A stretch of 64,000 nucleotides of DNA from Daldinia sp. FL1419 (taxonomy: Eukaryota; Ascomycota; Sordariomycetes; Xylariales; Hypoxylaceae). The position numbers and the translations under genes are program-made. The notes under the pieces are model-generated. The model was not told where the DNA came from, searched no databases, and worked only from the letters and a program-made list of their open reading frames with translations. Positions 12,405 to 24,639 of this stretch are shown piece after piece (positions within the stretch are counted from its first letter, which is position 1; every line of letters begins with the position of its first letter). The stretch is from NCBI GenBank assembly GCA_025201765.1, contig MU623342.1, positions 62,001 to 126,000 on the forward strand. The letters are read 5' to 3'.

Positions 12405-13507
12405 TGTGGCGGACTATACGAGCCCGACCGGGCCCAACCGCTAATTCGATTTGACGAGGGAGGGTCGTCGAACTTATTCGAAGGAATGCAAGAGGAGGAG
12501 GGTCCTCGAATTGGAGATGGGTTTAACTCAAAGTCAAGAAAAGGACGAATGAATTCAATGCTTTGCCACTTGAAATGCTTTAGTAGTTCTTGATTAGGGA
12601 ATTTGGGGATTTATGCAATGCGTTCGTTGGCAAGAAAGGGAAAAACATTACATGAAGAAGGCAAGAAAAAAGTGGTGAAAAGCAGCACAAGGCACTTGCA
12701 TGTTCCAGTGTTCCAATGTTCCAATGTTCCCATCTTTCCCAAAAAAGACCGAAAAGATGTGCAAGGGAAGGTGACGGCGGCTATTGGGAGTGGCTTGTTG
12801 GAGTACATACCTACCTAAGGTATTTCCACTACGCTACGCAGCTGCCTGCGATTCGACGAGTCACATGCATCTATCGGGAATGGGGCTTGACTACATGACC
12901 TTAGTACGTTAGGTACCTACCTCGAGGTACACAATTCACGTACAATTCAAGTATAAAAGTACCTGCATCTGCTGTATCTACATATCGCCCAAGGTGGAGT
13001 CACCGTATCCCCCGGACCTCGACTTCGTAATGAACTACTTGGTTAATGCATATTATTCTATATATAGAGAGATCTGGCATATGTATAGTACATCGTACAA
13101 CAGGGAACGGTCTGAACAAAAAAAAAAAAAAAAAAAAAAAAAAGGTCAAGGCGGTCAAGACGACATCAATAGTCAACACGCTAATATCTTCATCGTAAAA
13201 ATCTATTCGTTTATTTTTGCATCAAGTAGTATTTGGTATAACTATGTAGGTTTTTCGAAACTCGAGTTCCGAGTACAGTTTACACTAACCTAATTATAGT
13301 GTTCGCTTCTATGTTATACGCCTTATTTGAATCCAATAAGTCCAATAAGTATTCGTAGTATTCGACCTGGTTACGCTGATCGCAAGTCTATTCCCGGTCT
13401 TCCTTTATTTAATATTTGTCGTTCGTCCATACCCTCTTCTTTAACTGCGTCATAACAAAAAGGTCAAGAATCTAGAAATTCCAAACCCGTAAAAGCCCCT
13501 CTCTTGT
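12405..13507. other. Intergenic region with poly-A tract and ATGTTCCA repeat
   Basis: This region holds the promoter of the 9708-12404 gene and the 3' flank of ATP sulfurylase. It carries a short GTTCCAAT tandem near 12700-12732, TACCTA words at 12805-12930 and 26 consecutive A at 13118-13143. No gene is supported. Confidence 0.55.
13118..13143. repeat. Poly-A tract of 26
   Basis: Twenty-six consecutive A in intergenic DNA, about 370 bp beyond the stop codon of ATP sulfurylase. It could be the tail of a retroposed sequence, but no element can be recognised next to it. Confidence 0.8.
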
Positions 13508-15596
13508 TTATAGGCGGTCTAGCAGACCCCGGCTCTCCAGCATCAGAACGATCTGGTGTACGATAGATCGCACTGTCTGCTTCTCACAGTCCACTACCAA
13601 ATCGGGCTTAGACGGGGGCTCGTATGGGTCGTCGACACCCGTGAAACCCTTGATCTCACCGGCGCGAGCCTTGGCATAAATACCTCGCTTATCCGTCTTC
13701 TCGCAGTACTCTAGAGGAGTAGCGACGTGGACGAGGTAAAAGTCACCGTACTTCTCGACAGCCTCCTTAGCAGCTGCCCGGTCCTTTTCAAAAGGCGCGA
13801 TGGGGGCGGCAATGACGGCGGCGCCAGACCTAGTCAACTCGCCAGCGACGAATGCGATACGAGCAATGTTCGTGCTGCGGTCTTCTCTGCTGAAACCTAA
13901 TTCGGACGACAACTCGTGGCGCACAGTCTCACCAAGTAGCATAGACACCGATCGACCACCCTGCTGGTTCAGGGTGACTTGAAGGGCTCTTGCAATCTGA
14001 TCCTTACCACTGTTCGTGTAACCGGTCAAGAAGACAGTAAATCCCTGAGCAGCACGCGGGGGATGCGACTCGCGCAACACTTTAACGACCTCGGGGTACG
14101 AGAACCACTCGGGGATATCTCGGCCGCTCCTTAGCCTCGAGCGCAGTTCTGTGCCGGAGATGTTTAATGTGCGGGCATCCTTGGGGATCTGGTCGACGGG
14201 TGCGTACTCGTCCTTGTCGGGCAAGTAAGTCATCATTTGGAAGGGGACGACCTCAATACCAAGCTCGTCGCGGTATTTCTCAACCGCGTACTGGGCATCG
14301 TAAGGCCCGTAGAAATCAACACCTTGGCTGTTCTTTCCGGGACCGGCGTGATCACGACCAACGATGAAATGAGTCGCGCCGTGATTCTTGCGGATAATGG
14401 CGTGCCAGATGGCTTCGCGGGGGCCACCCATTCGCATGGCCAACGGGAGGAGACCCAAGACTGCCATGCCATTAGGGTATCTTGGCAAGAGCGCCTTGTA
14501 GACTCGCACTCGTGTGAAGTGATCGATGTCTCCGGGCTTGGTCAAACCAACCACTGGGTGGATGAGGACGTTTGCGTGGTGCGAACGAGCAGCGCGAACC
14601 GTCAGCTCTCGGTGAGCGCGGTGCATAGGGTTTCTCGTCTGGAAAGCGACAACACGGCTCCAGCCGAGTTTGTCAAAGTGTAGTCGGAGCTCAGCCGGAG
14701 TATCTATCGTGAGAATTTGGATTAGCTTCAATGACGTAATAGCTTAAGGCTACTATTATTAGACTCACATCGGAGGTCTACAAAGTCGTAGTGCTGTAGA
14801 CGGTTAACAGCCTCTACTTTACCACCCACGTAGTACTCGGCGGCCGTTCTGAAGAGATATTTGACAGCCGGGTGCGCTTCGTCATCGCTTCCGAAAACTT
14901 CCTTGGCTTCAAGGACCCTATTGTGCTCATGTGTCAGCGGCGTTGGTTGCGCAAGACTTGGCGCGTGGGAGTTCTGTCATACTTGTCTGGCTTGTAGATA
15001 TCGTCCACAGTGAGAATGGCTAAGCTCCGGTCGTCACGAAGATCGCGTAGGGTCACTCGAACGCCCGGTTTTAAACCCGTCTCCTTAATAGTTTCGTCAG
15101 ACAGGTCCAGAGTGATGGGCATGCTGAAAAGAACACCGTCGGCCAGCCTGTTGCCCTTCACGACGCTATACAAGACAATTAGCGCTTAGTTTGGCGACCC
15201 ACGTAGCCGAGTTGTTAGATACCCATTATAATCGGCCTCGTTCATGAAACCTAGACGTGAACTTGTGTAAGCTTGACTTCATCCCGAGAGCACAAATTCT
15301 CGTATAATAGCCGTCTACTCCACCCATTGGCACACATGAATATAGGAAATAGGTAAAACCAAGTGGCACCAGGATGAAGTGGGAAACACAGCTATCAAAG
15401 ATCAAACACGGTAGTGAGTAAACACACCTTCCAGGGGTGAGAAGCCGCCATTGAGGATCAATTCTAGATCGCAAAGCTGTCTCTCGGTCAGGGTGATGGC
15501 GGGAAGAGTTTCAGCTTCTGCCGCAAGCTCAGCTTGTCTGGGAAAGTCTCTAGCAATGAGGTCCTTAAGGACGCCGCCGTGAGGAGGGTTCGCCAT
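13508..15596 (-). CDS. met3: ATP sulfurylase (sulfate adenylyltransferase)
   Basis: Five exons on the minus strand: 15428-15596, 15223-15250 (28 nt), 14983-15165, 14769-14917 and 13508-14703. All joins keep frame and give 574 aa, the usual length for filamentous fungi. It catalyses sulfate + ATP to APS + PPi, the first step of sulfate assimilation. The N-terminal PUA-like domain carries SPLEGFMNEADYNG across exons 1-3. The catalytic domain has QTRNPMHRAH near residue 197 and GRDHAGPG. From about residue 395 there is an APS-kinase-like domain whose P-loop is degenerate (GYTNSGKD), the inactive, PAPS-binding allosteric domain typical of fungal enzymes. The start MANPPHGG is the usual fungal N-terminus. 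The yeast name is MET3; the Aspergillus name is sC and the Neurospora name cys-11. Confidence 0.97.
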
Positions 15597-16868
15597 TATC
15601 TCGGATTATTATAACTTAGAGGGAAGGTATAATATGGCAAAGGAAGAGAGAGGTAAGAGAAGAAGAGAGAACTAGAGACTTCTTGACTCTAATTCTTAAG
15701 AAGATTAGGAATAACGGATGATGAGAAAGGAATATGTAATCGACACCCCGTATGAAACGTATAACAACGTGAAATCGTGCTAGGATAGACGATAATATGG
15801 AGAATCGAGAGCCGACGATATGTAGCCACTACCTAGGATCTAAATAATAATAAAAATAAAAAAAAATAAAAAAATAAGAAGAAGATAATGACGATAATAA
15901 TAACAATAGTAATAATAATAACCAGATCCAATTCCGATGCCGTCCGTACTACGTAACCAGTAGCATACAAAATCCAGCACCTGCAGGGCCGAACCTACGC
16001 GGCAACCCTATGAGCAACCCTATGAGCGACCCTATAAGATCTATCAGACGGAAACTAAAAACATGGGTAAAAAAAATTAATCGAATAGCATTTAGCCTTG
16101 ATGACGTGCTCAGGGTCCAGCGAGAGCCGTCGCCTAGAATGCACCACCAACGGTTCTCGTCCGTCACTGGACCGAAGCGACCCTTTTTAAACGAACTGGG
16201 AAGTCATGCAGACCGAAATCATCACTGATAAAACGGCTCTCGGGACACAGGGTTCCTGATGATGCCTTAATTTGCGTAAATGAGGGAAAATGGCTTTATT
16301 TCATGTCGATCGCGGAACTTGTATACCAAATCTTGGGGTAAACTGAATAATGGAAAAAAAAAAAAAAGGAAAGAAAAAAAATGAACGGCCCCGTTCTGCG
16401 GCTCTTAGCTTCGAATCTTTCCTCAGCTGCGGAGATCTACCATGTATCTCAGGTACATACAAACATGTACCTACTAACCTCATGCACAGCAGAAACCGGA
16501 AGCGGAGGTACTTCGGTACCTACACCTAGCTACCCCTCTCTCCGCATCTAACGGCTGGAATACCATTTATGCGATTGTTAGACTTTGACGACCGGTGGAC
16601 GGTGAGATTAGGCTCTGCCAAATTTGGTATTCAGGAAGCAATATGCCATGATAAAATTACCTGCACCGGATTTTTGCTCATCACTATTTCTCACTTATCC
16701 TTCTTGCAAGTATTTCGTCGTGTTTTACAAGCAAATATACTATGTGTTCTCATCTGTGATACAAACTAGCAAAACCAAGCAAACTGCCAGTATATGTCCG
16801 TCAGATATTTTTGGACACCACCATACAAAAGAAATAGGAATAGAGCGGCACGAATATGTATCAACACC
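15597..16868. other. ATP sulfurylase upstream region
   Basis: Contains the promoter of ATP sulfurylase and the 3' flank of the mucin-like gene. Near 15840-15930 there is an A/T-rich stretch with ATAATA and AAAAATA words. Short frames (for example 16010-16228 on +) lack any family signature. I looked for a fungal Cys3/MetR-type palindrome (ATGRYRYCAT) and did not see a clear one. No gene is supported. Confidence 0.5.
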
Positions 16869-19800
16869 TTACACCTCTCTCTCGCCATCGAATTCATTAA
16901 TCCTTTTCTTCCTATCGTTATCCCTTGGAAGTAAGTCCTGGACATATTGGCGCCAGCCAGATGTTTCGTCGTTATGTGACATATCCCGTGCTACTACTCC
17001 TATATTCGTAGGGCCGACTGGTGGTGTGTGCCAGTGATCTCTATCTGGCGTTGGAAGAGGTGCTATCGTTGTAGAGGATGAAGTGACTGTCGTGGCACTA
17101 TTTTCTGAGGTTGACCCAACGATTATAACGCTACTATTGATGGCCTGACCAGATATGGACGCTATAGTTGACGTCTGGAAGGTAGTTGGACGGCCGCTAC
17201 CTCCTAGGAAAGTCGCATTTGCTATCATTCTAATCAGTTCCTATAGTTCAAAATACATTTTCAATTTATGACCACTTACACGAAGAGCTGTCGGCACATG
17301 ACGTAGTCGAAGACGAACAGGAAGCAGCAGTGTCCGTCGCACTTTCAACACCTGGTGTAGATGAGACGGTGGATGGAGTCCAGGTTGCCATAGGTCCTCC
17401 CGGCTGAGTAAATCCATCGTCGTCGGTACAAGTCGTATCAATAGTAGCAGCAGGCGTCCCACTTTCCGTGCAAGTCGTGTCAGGTTCTTGGGTTGTAGAA
17501 AGCTCTTCGGTACAGGTATCTGAATATGACGTCGTGGCGAGGGAGCCTAACTCCGAGGATGAAGTTATTTGAGGAGGGACTCCCTGTCCGCCTGGTACAC
17601 TCAGTGTAGTTGTTCCTGTAGTATATACTCCTGAAGATAAGAAAGCTGAAGTAGTTGAGTTTAAAAACACAAACGAAGTAGAACTATTTCCGGTAGGTGT
17701 CTGGCTCGAGATCCCTGATGGTGCTGTTGGAGACGCGGTAATCCCTGACTCTGTCGGCAGGGTTGCTGAAGTTTCACTTGAACCCGATAGTAAACTAGTA
17801 CTGGGTCCATGCGACAGGGTTCCATTTGAAAGCGTATTTGACATAGTCGGCAGTGTATGTTGGGCTGTTGGGTTAGTAGTACTCGAAAGAGATGTCACCT
17901 CAGGCGTCGACTGGACACTGGTTCCCACCGATTGCCCAGAAGGACCACTTGCTGAGGATCCATGGGAAGTCGACGTATTCGAGAATGGAAACGGAACAGA
18001 ACTAGGTATTCCAGTGAAGGAACCACTACTAGTGGTAAGGGCCGCGGAGGTACTTCCAAAAGCGCTCTTGCTTTCAGTGGCAGTTTGATTGGAAATGGAA
18101 TTTGAAGGGGCAGTTGGACCTAATGGCGTTGTTGAGTTCGATACGGAAGATGGATGTGACGTCCTTGTGGTTCTAGAAGGCGATCCAAAAGCACTGCTGC
18201 TTTCGACGGAGCTTGGCAAGGGGAAAGTTTCGGATCCTGGGTTGACAGTCCCGCCCGATGGTGCGGCTGGGTTAGTGAGCGTTGTCGCATTCGTCGTAGG
18301 GAAAGGCGGAACGGGTGGCGACGCCCCAGACGTAATGGTGGAGACTCCTGTACCCGAAATCAAGCTGCGTGTGGTTGAAAGCACTCTCCCAGACGTAGCT
18401 GTACTAGGGACAGACTCGGAAGGCGAGCTTGAACTCGATCCTGGTGGAATACCTGACTGGCCTGATGGTCTGTTCGATGAGGCAGTTGGCCCTAGGCTCC
18501 TAGTCGAGTTCGTGAAGGAGAAGGGTGGTGTCAATCCCGAAGCCGTGGGAGCCGTTGGGCTAGGTAAACCTGTACTCGGCTTGGTGGTAAAAGGTGTGAT
18601 AGTGAGTGGCCGAGTGAAGTTGGAAGAACTAATAGGACCCGTAAGAGAGCCACTCGGGAGGCTCTGTAATCCCGTTGAGAATCCTAACGCACTTGTAGGG
18701 TTGTTCGTAACATTTGTCGAATTTGGCATGGGGAAAGGAGCGGATGAACTTGGAATTGGCACTGAAGCGCTACTTGAGACCCCCGAGGGAATTATACCTG
18801 TTGAACTGCTAATCCTGATAGTAAGACTTCCGGAAAGCACGGTCGAGTTTGCCGCGGAGCCTGTGGGTATGGGCGCTGAACTTAAGGATACTGGTCCGGG
18901 GCCGGTAGGTATTCGACTCCCCGAGGATCCTAATGTAGGTGTTGTAGCGTTTGGTAGCGGGAAAGGCGCCGATGAACCGCCAGTCCCTACGGATTGCCCG
19001 TTTGGATTACCAGAAGGAGTCCCAGATGAAGCGAGAGTCAAAGTTGACGACAAATTATTGGAAACGGCAGGTGTGGTGAATGTACCTGGATTTGAGGCCC
19101 CCGTAGGGCCTGTGATTGACGGTGTCGAATTAGTCATAGGAAATGGTGTTATTTGGGAGCCACTTGGTGAAGAATGGCTAAATGGCGGGGATTGTATCGT
19201 CTGGTTGCTGCTTGGGGGTGTAGATGGTGTCTGGCTTAATATACCCGTGCTTAGGGGAGAGCTGATGACCCCCGTTGAATGTCCAGTCATTGATATAGTT
19301 GAGTTAGACCATGGAGGTGATTGAGAAGCGGTTGTACGAGAATTACTAAACCCGCTGCTTATCTCTCCGGAAACAGTTCCCGTTGGTATACCCGTCCCGG
19401 TTAGAGGGACCGTCTGACCGTTCGGGATGTTTGGTGACTGGGATGACGAATTTGATGACGGGAAGAGGGTTCGTGAGGACGATATTGTAATAGCGGATTG
19501 GTTCCGTGAAGGGGATACACCAGGTGTTATGCTAGATAAAGCGGTGCCAGTCGGACCCGAAGGTGGTGCTGTCGAGTTCGTAATAGGAAACGGGGGAAAT
19601 GTTGAGGAGAATCCGAAACTCGCCGGCTCGCTAGAGAGACTTGACTCGAGTACAGACGATTTATTGGACGCGATCGTGGATAACGAACCAGGCTTTGAGG
19701 TGCCTGAAATTGAGTGAGACCCTCCAGTTGGTCCCACAGTGACCGATGAGTTTGTCAGTGGAAACGGAGCTGGATTTGTAGCTGTAGAGATAACTGTCGA

Positions 19801-22015
19801 CAAGCTACCAGATGTGGGACCACCTGGAGTTGTTACAGTACCGGTTCCAAGAGTTTGGTTGGCTGGAGCTGATGAACTGGCCGTTATATTTGATGGAGCC
19901 GGCGGGTTCACGGATGTCCCTTGACCTCCAGGGCCGGGTACTCGGGAAGATGTAGTTATCGATATAATAGTTGAGTTCCCGGTAGGCGTCAGTTGCAACG
20001 TAGAGTTTAGACTGGGGAAAGATGAGACTAAGCTGGTGATAGCGCCAGTCCCTGTCGGAGGGTTTGTCCCTGAAGAAGGGGCTATAGTACCGCTAGTCGA
20101 GTTAGTTAAGGGGAAACGTGCGGAAGAGCTCTTCGGGACTGTAACTGAACGCGTTTCCGAGCCTGTTGACCGTGTCTGAATCTCTGAGGAAGCGGGCGAC
20201 GGGAATGCAGTAGTAGTGCCTCCCGTTTCCGTAAACGTAATCGATGTCCCAAGTGACCCAGTAATGCTACTGGTGCTACTGTTTGAGAGTGGGAAAGGTA
20301 CTGTGGGCTTGGACGATATCTTACTCTCAGTAAGGGTGCCGGACGCAACAACACTACTGATCTCCATACTAGATACTGATGATGCAAGGCTGGTTGCTGG
20401 AAACAATGTAGTCACAGAACTTGAGCTGGCAATAGAGAGTCCGGAGCTTCCAGCCGTAGGTCCCTTGCTACTCGTCGCGTTCGAAACAGGGAACGGTGGT
20501 ATTGAGCCCAGAGTTCCGGAGCTTGTCGACAAAGGGAGAGTTCCAGATGGCAAAGTTCCCGTACTGCTGGTGCCACTGGGGGTACCCTTACCTGACGGCC
20601 CAGTTCGGGATAAAATAGTATTGGGAATAGAGCTAACTGGGGTAACGCCGCTCTTTGTTTCTGAAGAACCCGAGGACGTTATAATAGGCTGCGAACCACT
20701 TTGAGATGCAGTAGGCCCTGTAGGGTTAGGATTGGAGGTGGAGTTAGTGATAGGGAAGGGAGCGGAAGTCTCGCTATTCGAAGGAGACGAGAAACCGGAC
20801 GAAACGATCGGCGACGTGTTTGGTGTTCCCGGTGTGCCTGAAGATACGGCTTCAGAGCCGGAAGGCACTGCACTTTGCGTTGACTCCGGACCAGGCGCTG
20901 ACAGTTCGATACTTGATGATTCGCTTGACGGTAGTGTTGAGACGCCTGGGATGCCTGCTGTTACAGCGGCTGTACTAGAAGTTCCATACGTCGTTCCATT
21001 CTCGATGATGGTCATGGTAACCGAAATTCCAGAGGATAAGAAGACGGTCGTAATTACTTCTGTGGTGGTTCCAGGAATAGTAATTTGGCCTCCTGTGTTT
21101 GTCCCATTGCTTACAGTAGAGGAACTCGTCTGACCTGTGGTTGGGGGAGCGCCTTGACCGCCAGGGCCTTCGCCGATGCCAGTGCTGCTAGTTATGCTTG
21201 ATACTGTAGCATTTGAGAAGCCGCTCTATATGCATATATGTTAGTGAGACTATATTATAGTACGCTTTCCCTATACCCCTATCTCTATAATTTTTATTAC
21301 GTGACCAGAGACCTACGAAGAGCCTACGTAGGCGGGAGAACATACCACAGTATAGCTAGGCGCAGTAGAAGAAAACAATGTGGGGTTGCTTGAAGTGGAA
21401 CTGCCAAGTTCAGCTGCCGACGAGCCCGACTCTTTGGGGCTGGTAGAGGCGAGGCTTGAAGTCCCCGTTCCACCTGTAGTTGCCGTCGGGGGATTACTCG
21501 TTAGAGTAGACACGCCGGACGTGAATAAAAAGGAAGAGTTATTTGTGGTCAATGATCCTATAGTAGATGTGACGGACTGTCCTCCCGGGCTGATATTTGA
21601 CGAAACTAAGACTGGGTGAGCTTATATCTCATCAAACCAAGATAGCATTGTAGATACCTAACGAGATAGTCGAGCTATTAACGAAGCTTGATACATGGGT
21701 AGATCCATGTGTACTTGGTAGACTTGTACCATGGCTGGTCTGGCTTAAACCCGAGGAAGAAGACTCCGAGGTTAAAGGTGCGGGAGGATGAGAGCCATAC
21801 CCCCCATACGTGGGAGTATGGTAGTTGTATCCACCACTAGGACCATGTTGAGGATCGCCGAAGAGTTCATAGTCAGCTTTCTCAAGGTCTATATCCGGGG
21901 GTGAATCACGCTGAATAGCAAGGGTTTCCCCTTGGGACACTGCTTGACTACCCGGAAGACTTGAAAATAGGAAGGCCACCGACGCCAAGTCAGCAGCGAG
22001 AGTCAAGACTCTCAT
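16869..22015 (-). CDS. Secreted mucin-like Ser/Thr-rich protein with PFPxxNST repeats
   Basis: Four exons on the minus strand: 21658-22015, 21346-21605, 17280-21225 and 16869-17221; about 1638 aa. The acceptor of the first intron is uncertain: AGs at 21606, 21612 and 21621 are all in frame, and the one at 21606 gives a normal 52-nt intron. The last intron (17222-17279) is needed to bypass a stop. The N-terminus is a signal peptide (cleavage about residue 25), followed by a His/Tyr/Gly-rich segment. Residues about 360-1400 are Ser/Thr/Pro/Gly-rich and contain some 17 copies of PFPxxN[S/A/T][T/S], usually followed by GPT[G/A], spaced about 30-110 residues (mean near 60); each copy is an N-glycosylation sequon. 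A Cys-containing segment (TTCT/DTCT words) lies near 1440-1525. The C-terminal exon is charged and ends without a hydrophobic GPI signal. It is probably a heavily glycosylated cell-wall or extracellular protein; I know no named family. Confidence 0.78.
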
Positions 22016-24639
22016 GATGGAGATATAACGGGTGTCTAATAACAGCCCGAAATCTCTAAGATGAATCCTATAGATGTTTTAAATATGTGTGGGGCCTAGT
22101 AGTACTTGACGGGAACGAAAAATGAGCGTATTCAGTCCTGGGGTAAAGAGCTTGAGGATAAATGAACGAAAGAACACTACGAAAAAATGCAGAGGGGTTA
22201 ATAATTATGATAATTATAACAATAACAATAATAACAATATGATGTTAGAAGAATCGGAGGAAATGAACGTGTTTTGTGGATTGGATTTGGTTTACCTAAA
22301 AAGAGAAAGTTGGCGAGAGGAAAGAAACGATTGGGACGGATGGTTGTTGATAGATAACCGAGAAAGATAAATCCAATCGAGAAAAGGAAGTCAGTTATAG
22401 AAGGAAAGAGCAGACTCTGAGATAAGGGCCCTCGGGGTTGCGGTAGAAGGAGTAGCCGACGCGTTGTTGCCTTCATAGGTGGACGTAGACTTATTAGTGC
22501 TTCTTCAGGGGGGGGGGGAGGGGGGAAGGCGCGGCACCATCGAGAGAGATTAAGTCGAGACAGCTTCTAGTTTCCACCGAGAGAAACGGTAACAACTACC
22601 CACTTTTAAGTATCAAGTAGACGAAGTACTCGATAAAATATACTACGTGAAAATAATCTGATTGGCCTCCTGTCAGAAGCCTTCCATCATACGAGGATGG
22701 CGGAATCTTTGGTTACGGGATCTGGTTTCCATATGCTCGGTGCCCTCTCGCACTCGCCGCTCGGCATGGAACAGGACCACATATTCTCCTATTTTACCAG
22801 ATGTACCTTTGGGTAGTAGGGGGGATACGTTCAAGATTCCATTTGGGGACGTCCATCCAAGGTGAGAATGCGAGTAGATGTGTGTATCTGGAAAATTACG
22901 TGCTGGATCCTAACATTTACATATATTGTCCTATCTTGTAATATATCTTGTAATATATTTGTAAATTATTAGAAGATGCAACACAGGGCATCATTCAAAG
23001 ACCAATAACAGGCACTTTGCAGTCTTGTCAAACCGCACAGCTTAACATATCTCTACCTAGATATCTTTTTGATCTATTACATGATCGATTACGTTGACCA
23101 AAGAGGTCTCCAATAGCAAAGGTCCCTCTTGAAGGATAGCCGAGAAGACGGACATGAAGACTCGTTTGATCCAGGAACGCAGCTTGTCTTCTAAGACGTT
23201 TTAATTTAAAAACGCCGCGAGAACTCCAGGTTCTAGACATACGACATCACTCCAAAGTCTTTTTAGGCTCCATCCCCCTTTGCGGAACTTCGACCTATCT
23301 CGACGGGCAGTTGAACAATCTCTGAGCATTACGGGATTAAGTAATGAGTCCTGTGTTGCCCTTGTGGCATATTAATCCCTGTTCTGTAGCAGTAACACCG
23401 TGTAATATTACCTCATACAATTCACACCAGCTCGGTAAGGAGATAAGTGTGGCATATGCTGAACGACCAAGATCTATCAAGATTGTAATATGGAAAGTTC
23501 TGTTCGAAAAGAAAAAACCCCCCACCTAAAACCAAAAAGAAAAACTATAGGTCTCCGAGTATCTCACCAAGGTGGGAGGTAAGCTCACCTTCTTGCAATG
23601 GATACACGGCACTTGGGGCCTAGACGAGGCTGCATGCATGAAAATGCAGAGAGCCTCGACAAGTGCTAAGTGCCAGACGCACCTAGCCGTTGCATATATT
23701 ACCAATTAGAGATTTCGGAGATCTTTCGCGTCCAAGGCCGCATGAAGATGAGCACAGTTAAAGGGATCCTTCCGTCATCACCTCGCCTAGGGAGATTCCA
23801 TCGTAGATATTTTGCCTGGACACTTATCTAGTATATAACTTGGTCATGAGATTAAAATAATTGCTTCGCAAATTAGGTACGACGGGGAGGATGTTGTTGT
23901 AAATTCCTCACTTCAAGCGGATCGGCTTGTACTACGTCTATAAAGCCTCACTGCATCGGTTCCCGTCGATTTTCTCTGCTAATGTATGGAGCAAACCCAC
24001 AAGGTTCTTTTCCCCGGGATAGACTTGGACCGTTCTAGAAAATCAGACACAGTTACCGTGGTATTGACGTGTTTCGTATTGATTAATCAAGCTTGTGCAG
24101 TTTTCCAGGCACCATATTTTGAGACAAGTAGTCGGAAGCTGGGACAACACGTGCAAAATCTTTTCTGGTTACTTATAATATAAGACATAAAACAAGCACC
24201 CCCGCGGGCATTTTAAACTGGGAATATGCCTATCCACTCTAAGTAGGACCCCGTGTTCAAACGTCCTGGCGCAAGATGACATCTAGATACACAGAAAGAT
24301 ATGTACGGCTAATTCAAGGAGGTATTGCCACTATTTCCGAATTACAGTGCCGATTGATCCGTGATACACGGACCTGAGCCACAGATCAGGTACACTACGT
24401 GCCTATGTAGCTCCGAATACCTCGGTGATGCCCCTTGGATTCTCCAGGAACTTCGTCTAATTGAAATCACCAGAGCTTCACAGGCTTTCTCATTCTGAAT
24501 GGTAACGAGCAACATTCGTTACCTACTCCAAGACTTAGTCCAAGTCTCACCAAGATGCAAGCCGGTTATGCATTGCTGTGCAGGATCTTCGATGCACTTA
24601 ATCTCGGAGGCGTCGGTCTGGTGCATCTCTCGTACTACC
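22016..24639. other. 2.6-kb intergenic region
   Basis: Holds the promoter of the mucin-like gene and the 3' flank of the Rrt8-like gene. It has a AAT/AAC-rich stretch at 22200-22240, a G-rich tract near 22507-22527, AT-rich DNA at 22910-22970 and a nested inverted repeat at 23608-23674. Short frames (22662-22865 +, 23028-23240 -) have no recognisable domain. No gene is supported. Confidence 0.5.
23608..23674. other. Nested inverted repeat (potential structured RNA)
   Basis: Three nested complementary pairs: GGCACTT (23608-23614) with AAGTGCC (23668-23674), CGAGGCT (23625-23631) with AGCCTCG (23652-23658), and TGCAT with ATGCA inside. The internal loop is nearly symmetric (10 and 9 nt). No open frame explains it. 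Confidence 0.5.

Noticed and set aside
18089..19324. A 411-codon open frame on the plus strand opposite the mucin-like gene, and similar ones at 19427-19717, 20216-20704 and 20732-21133
   Set aside because: Their repeating VELVIGNG-type pattern is the antisense reading of the PFPxxNST repeat. The minus frame has the signal peptide, coherent introns and secreted-protein composition; the plus frames are shadows.
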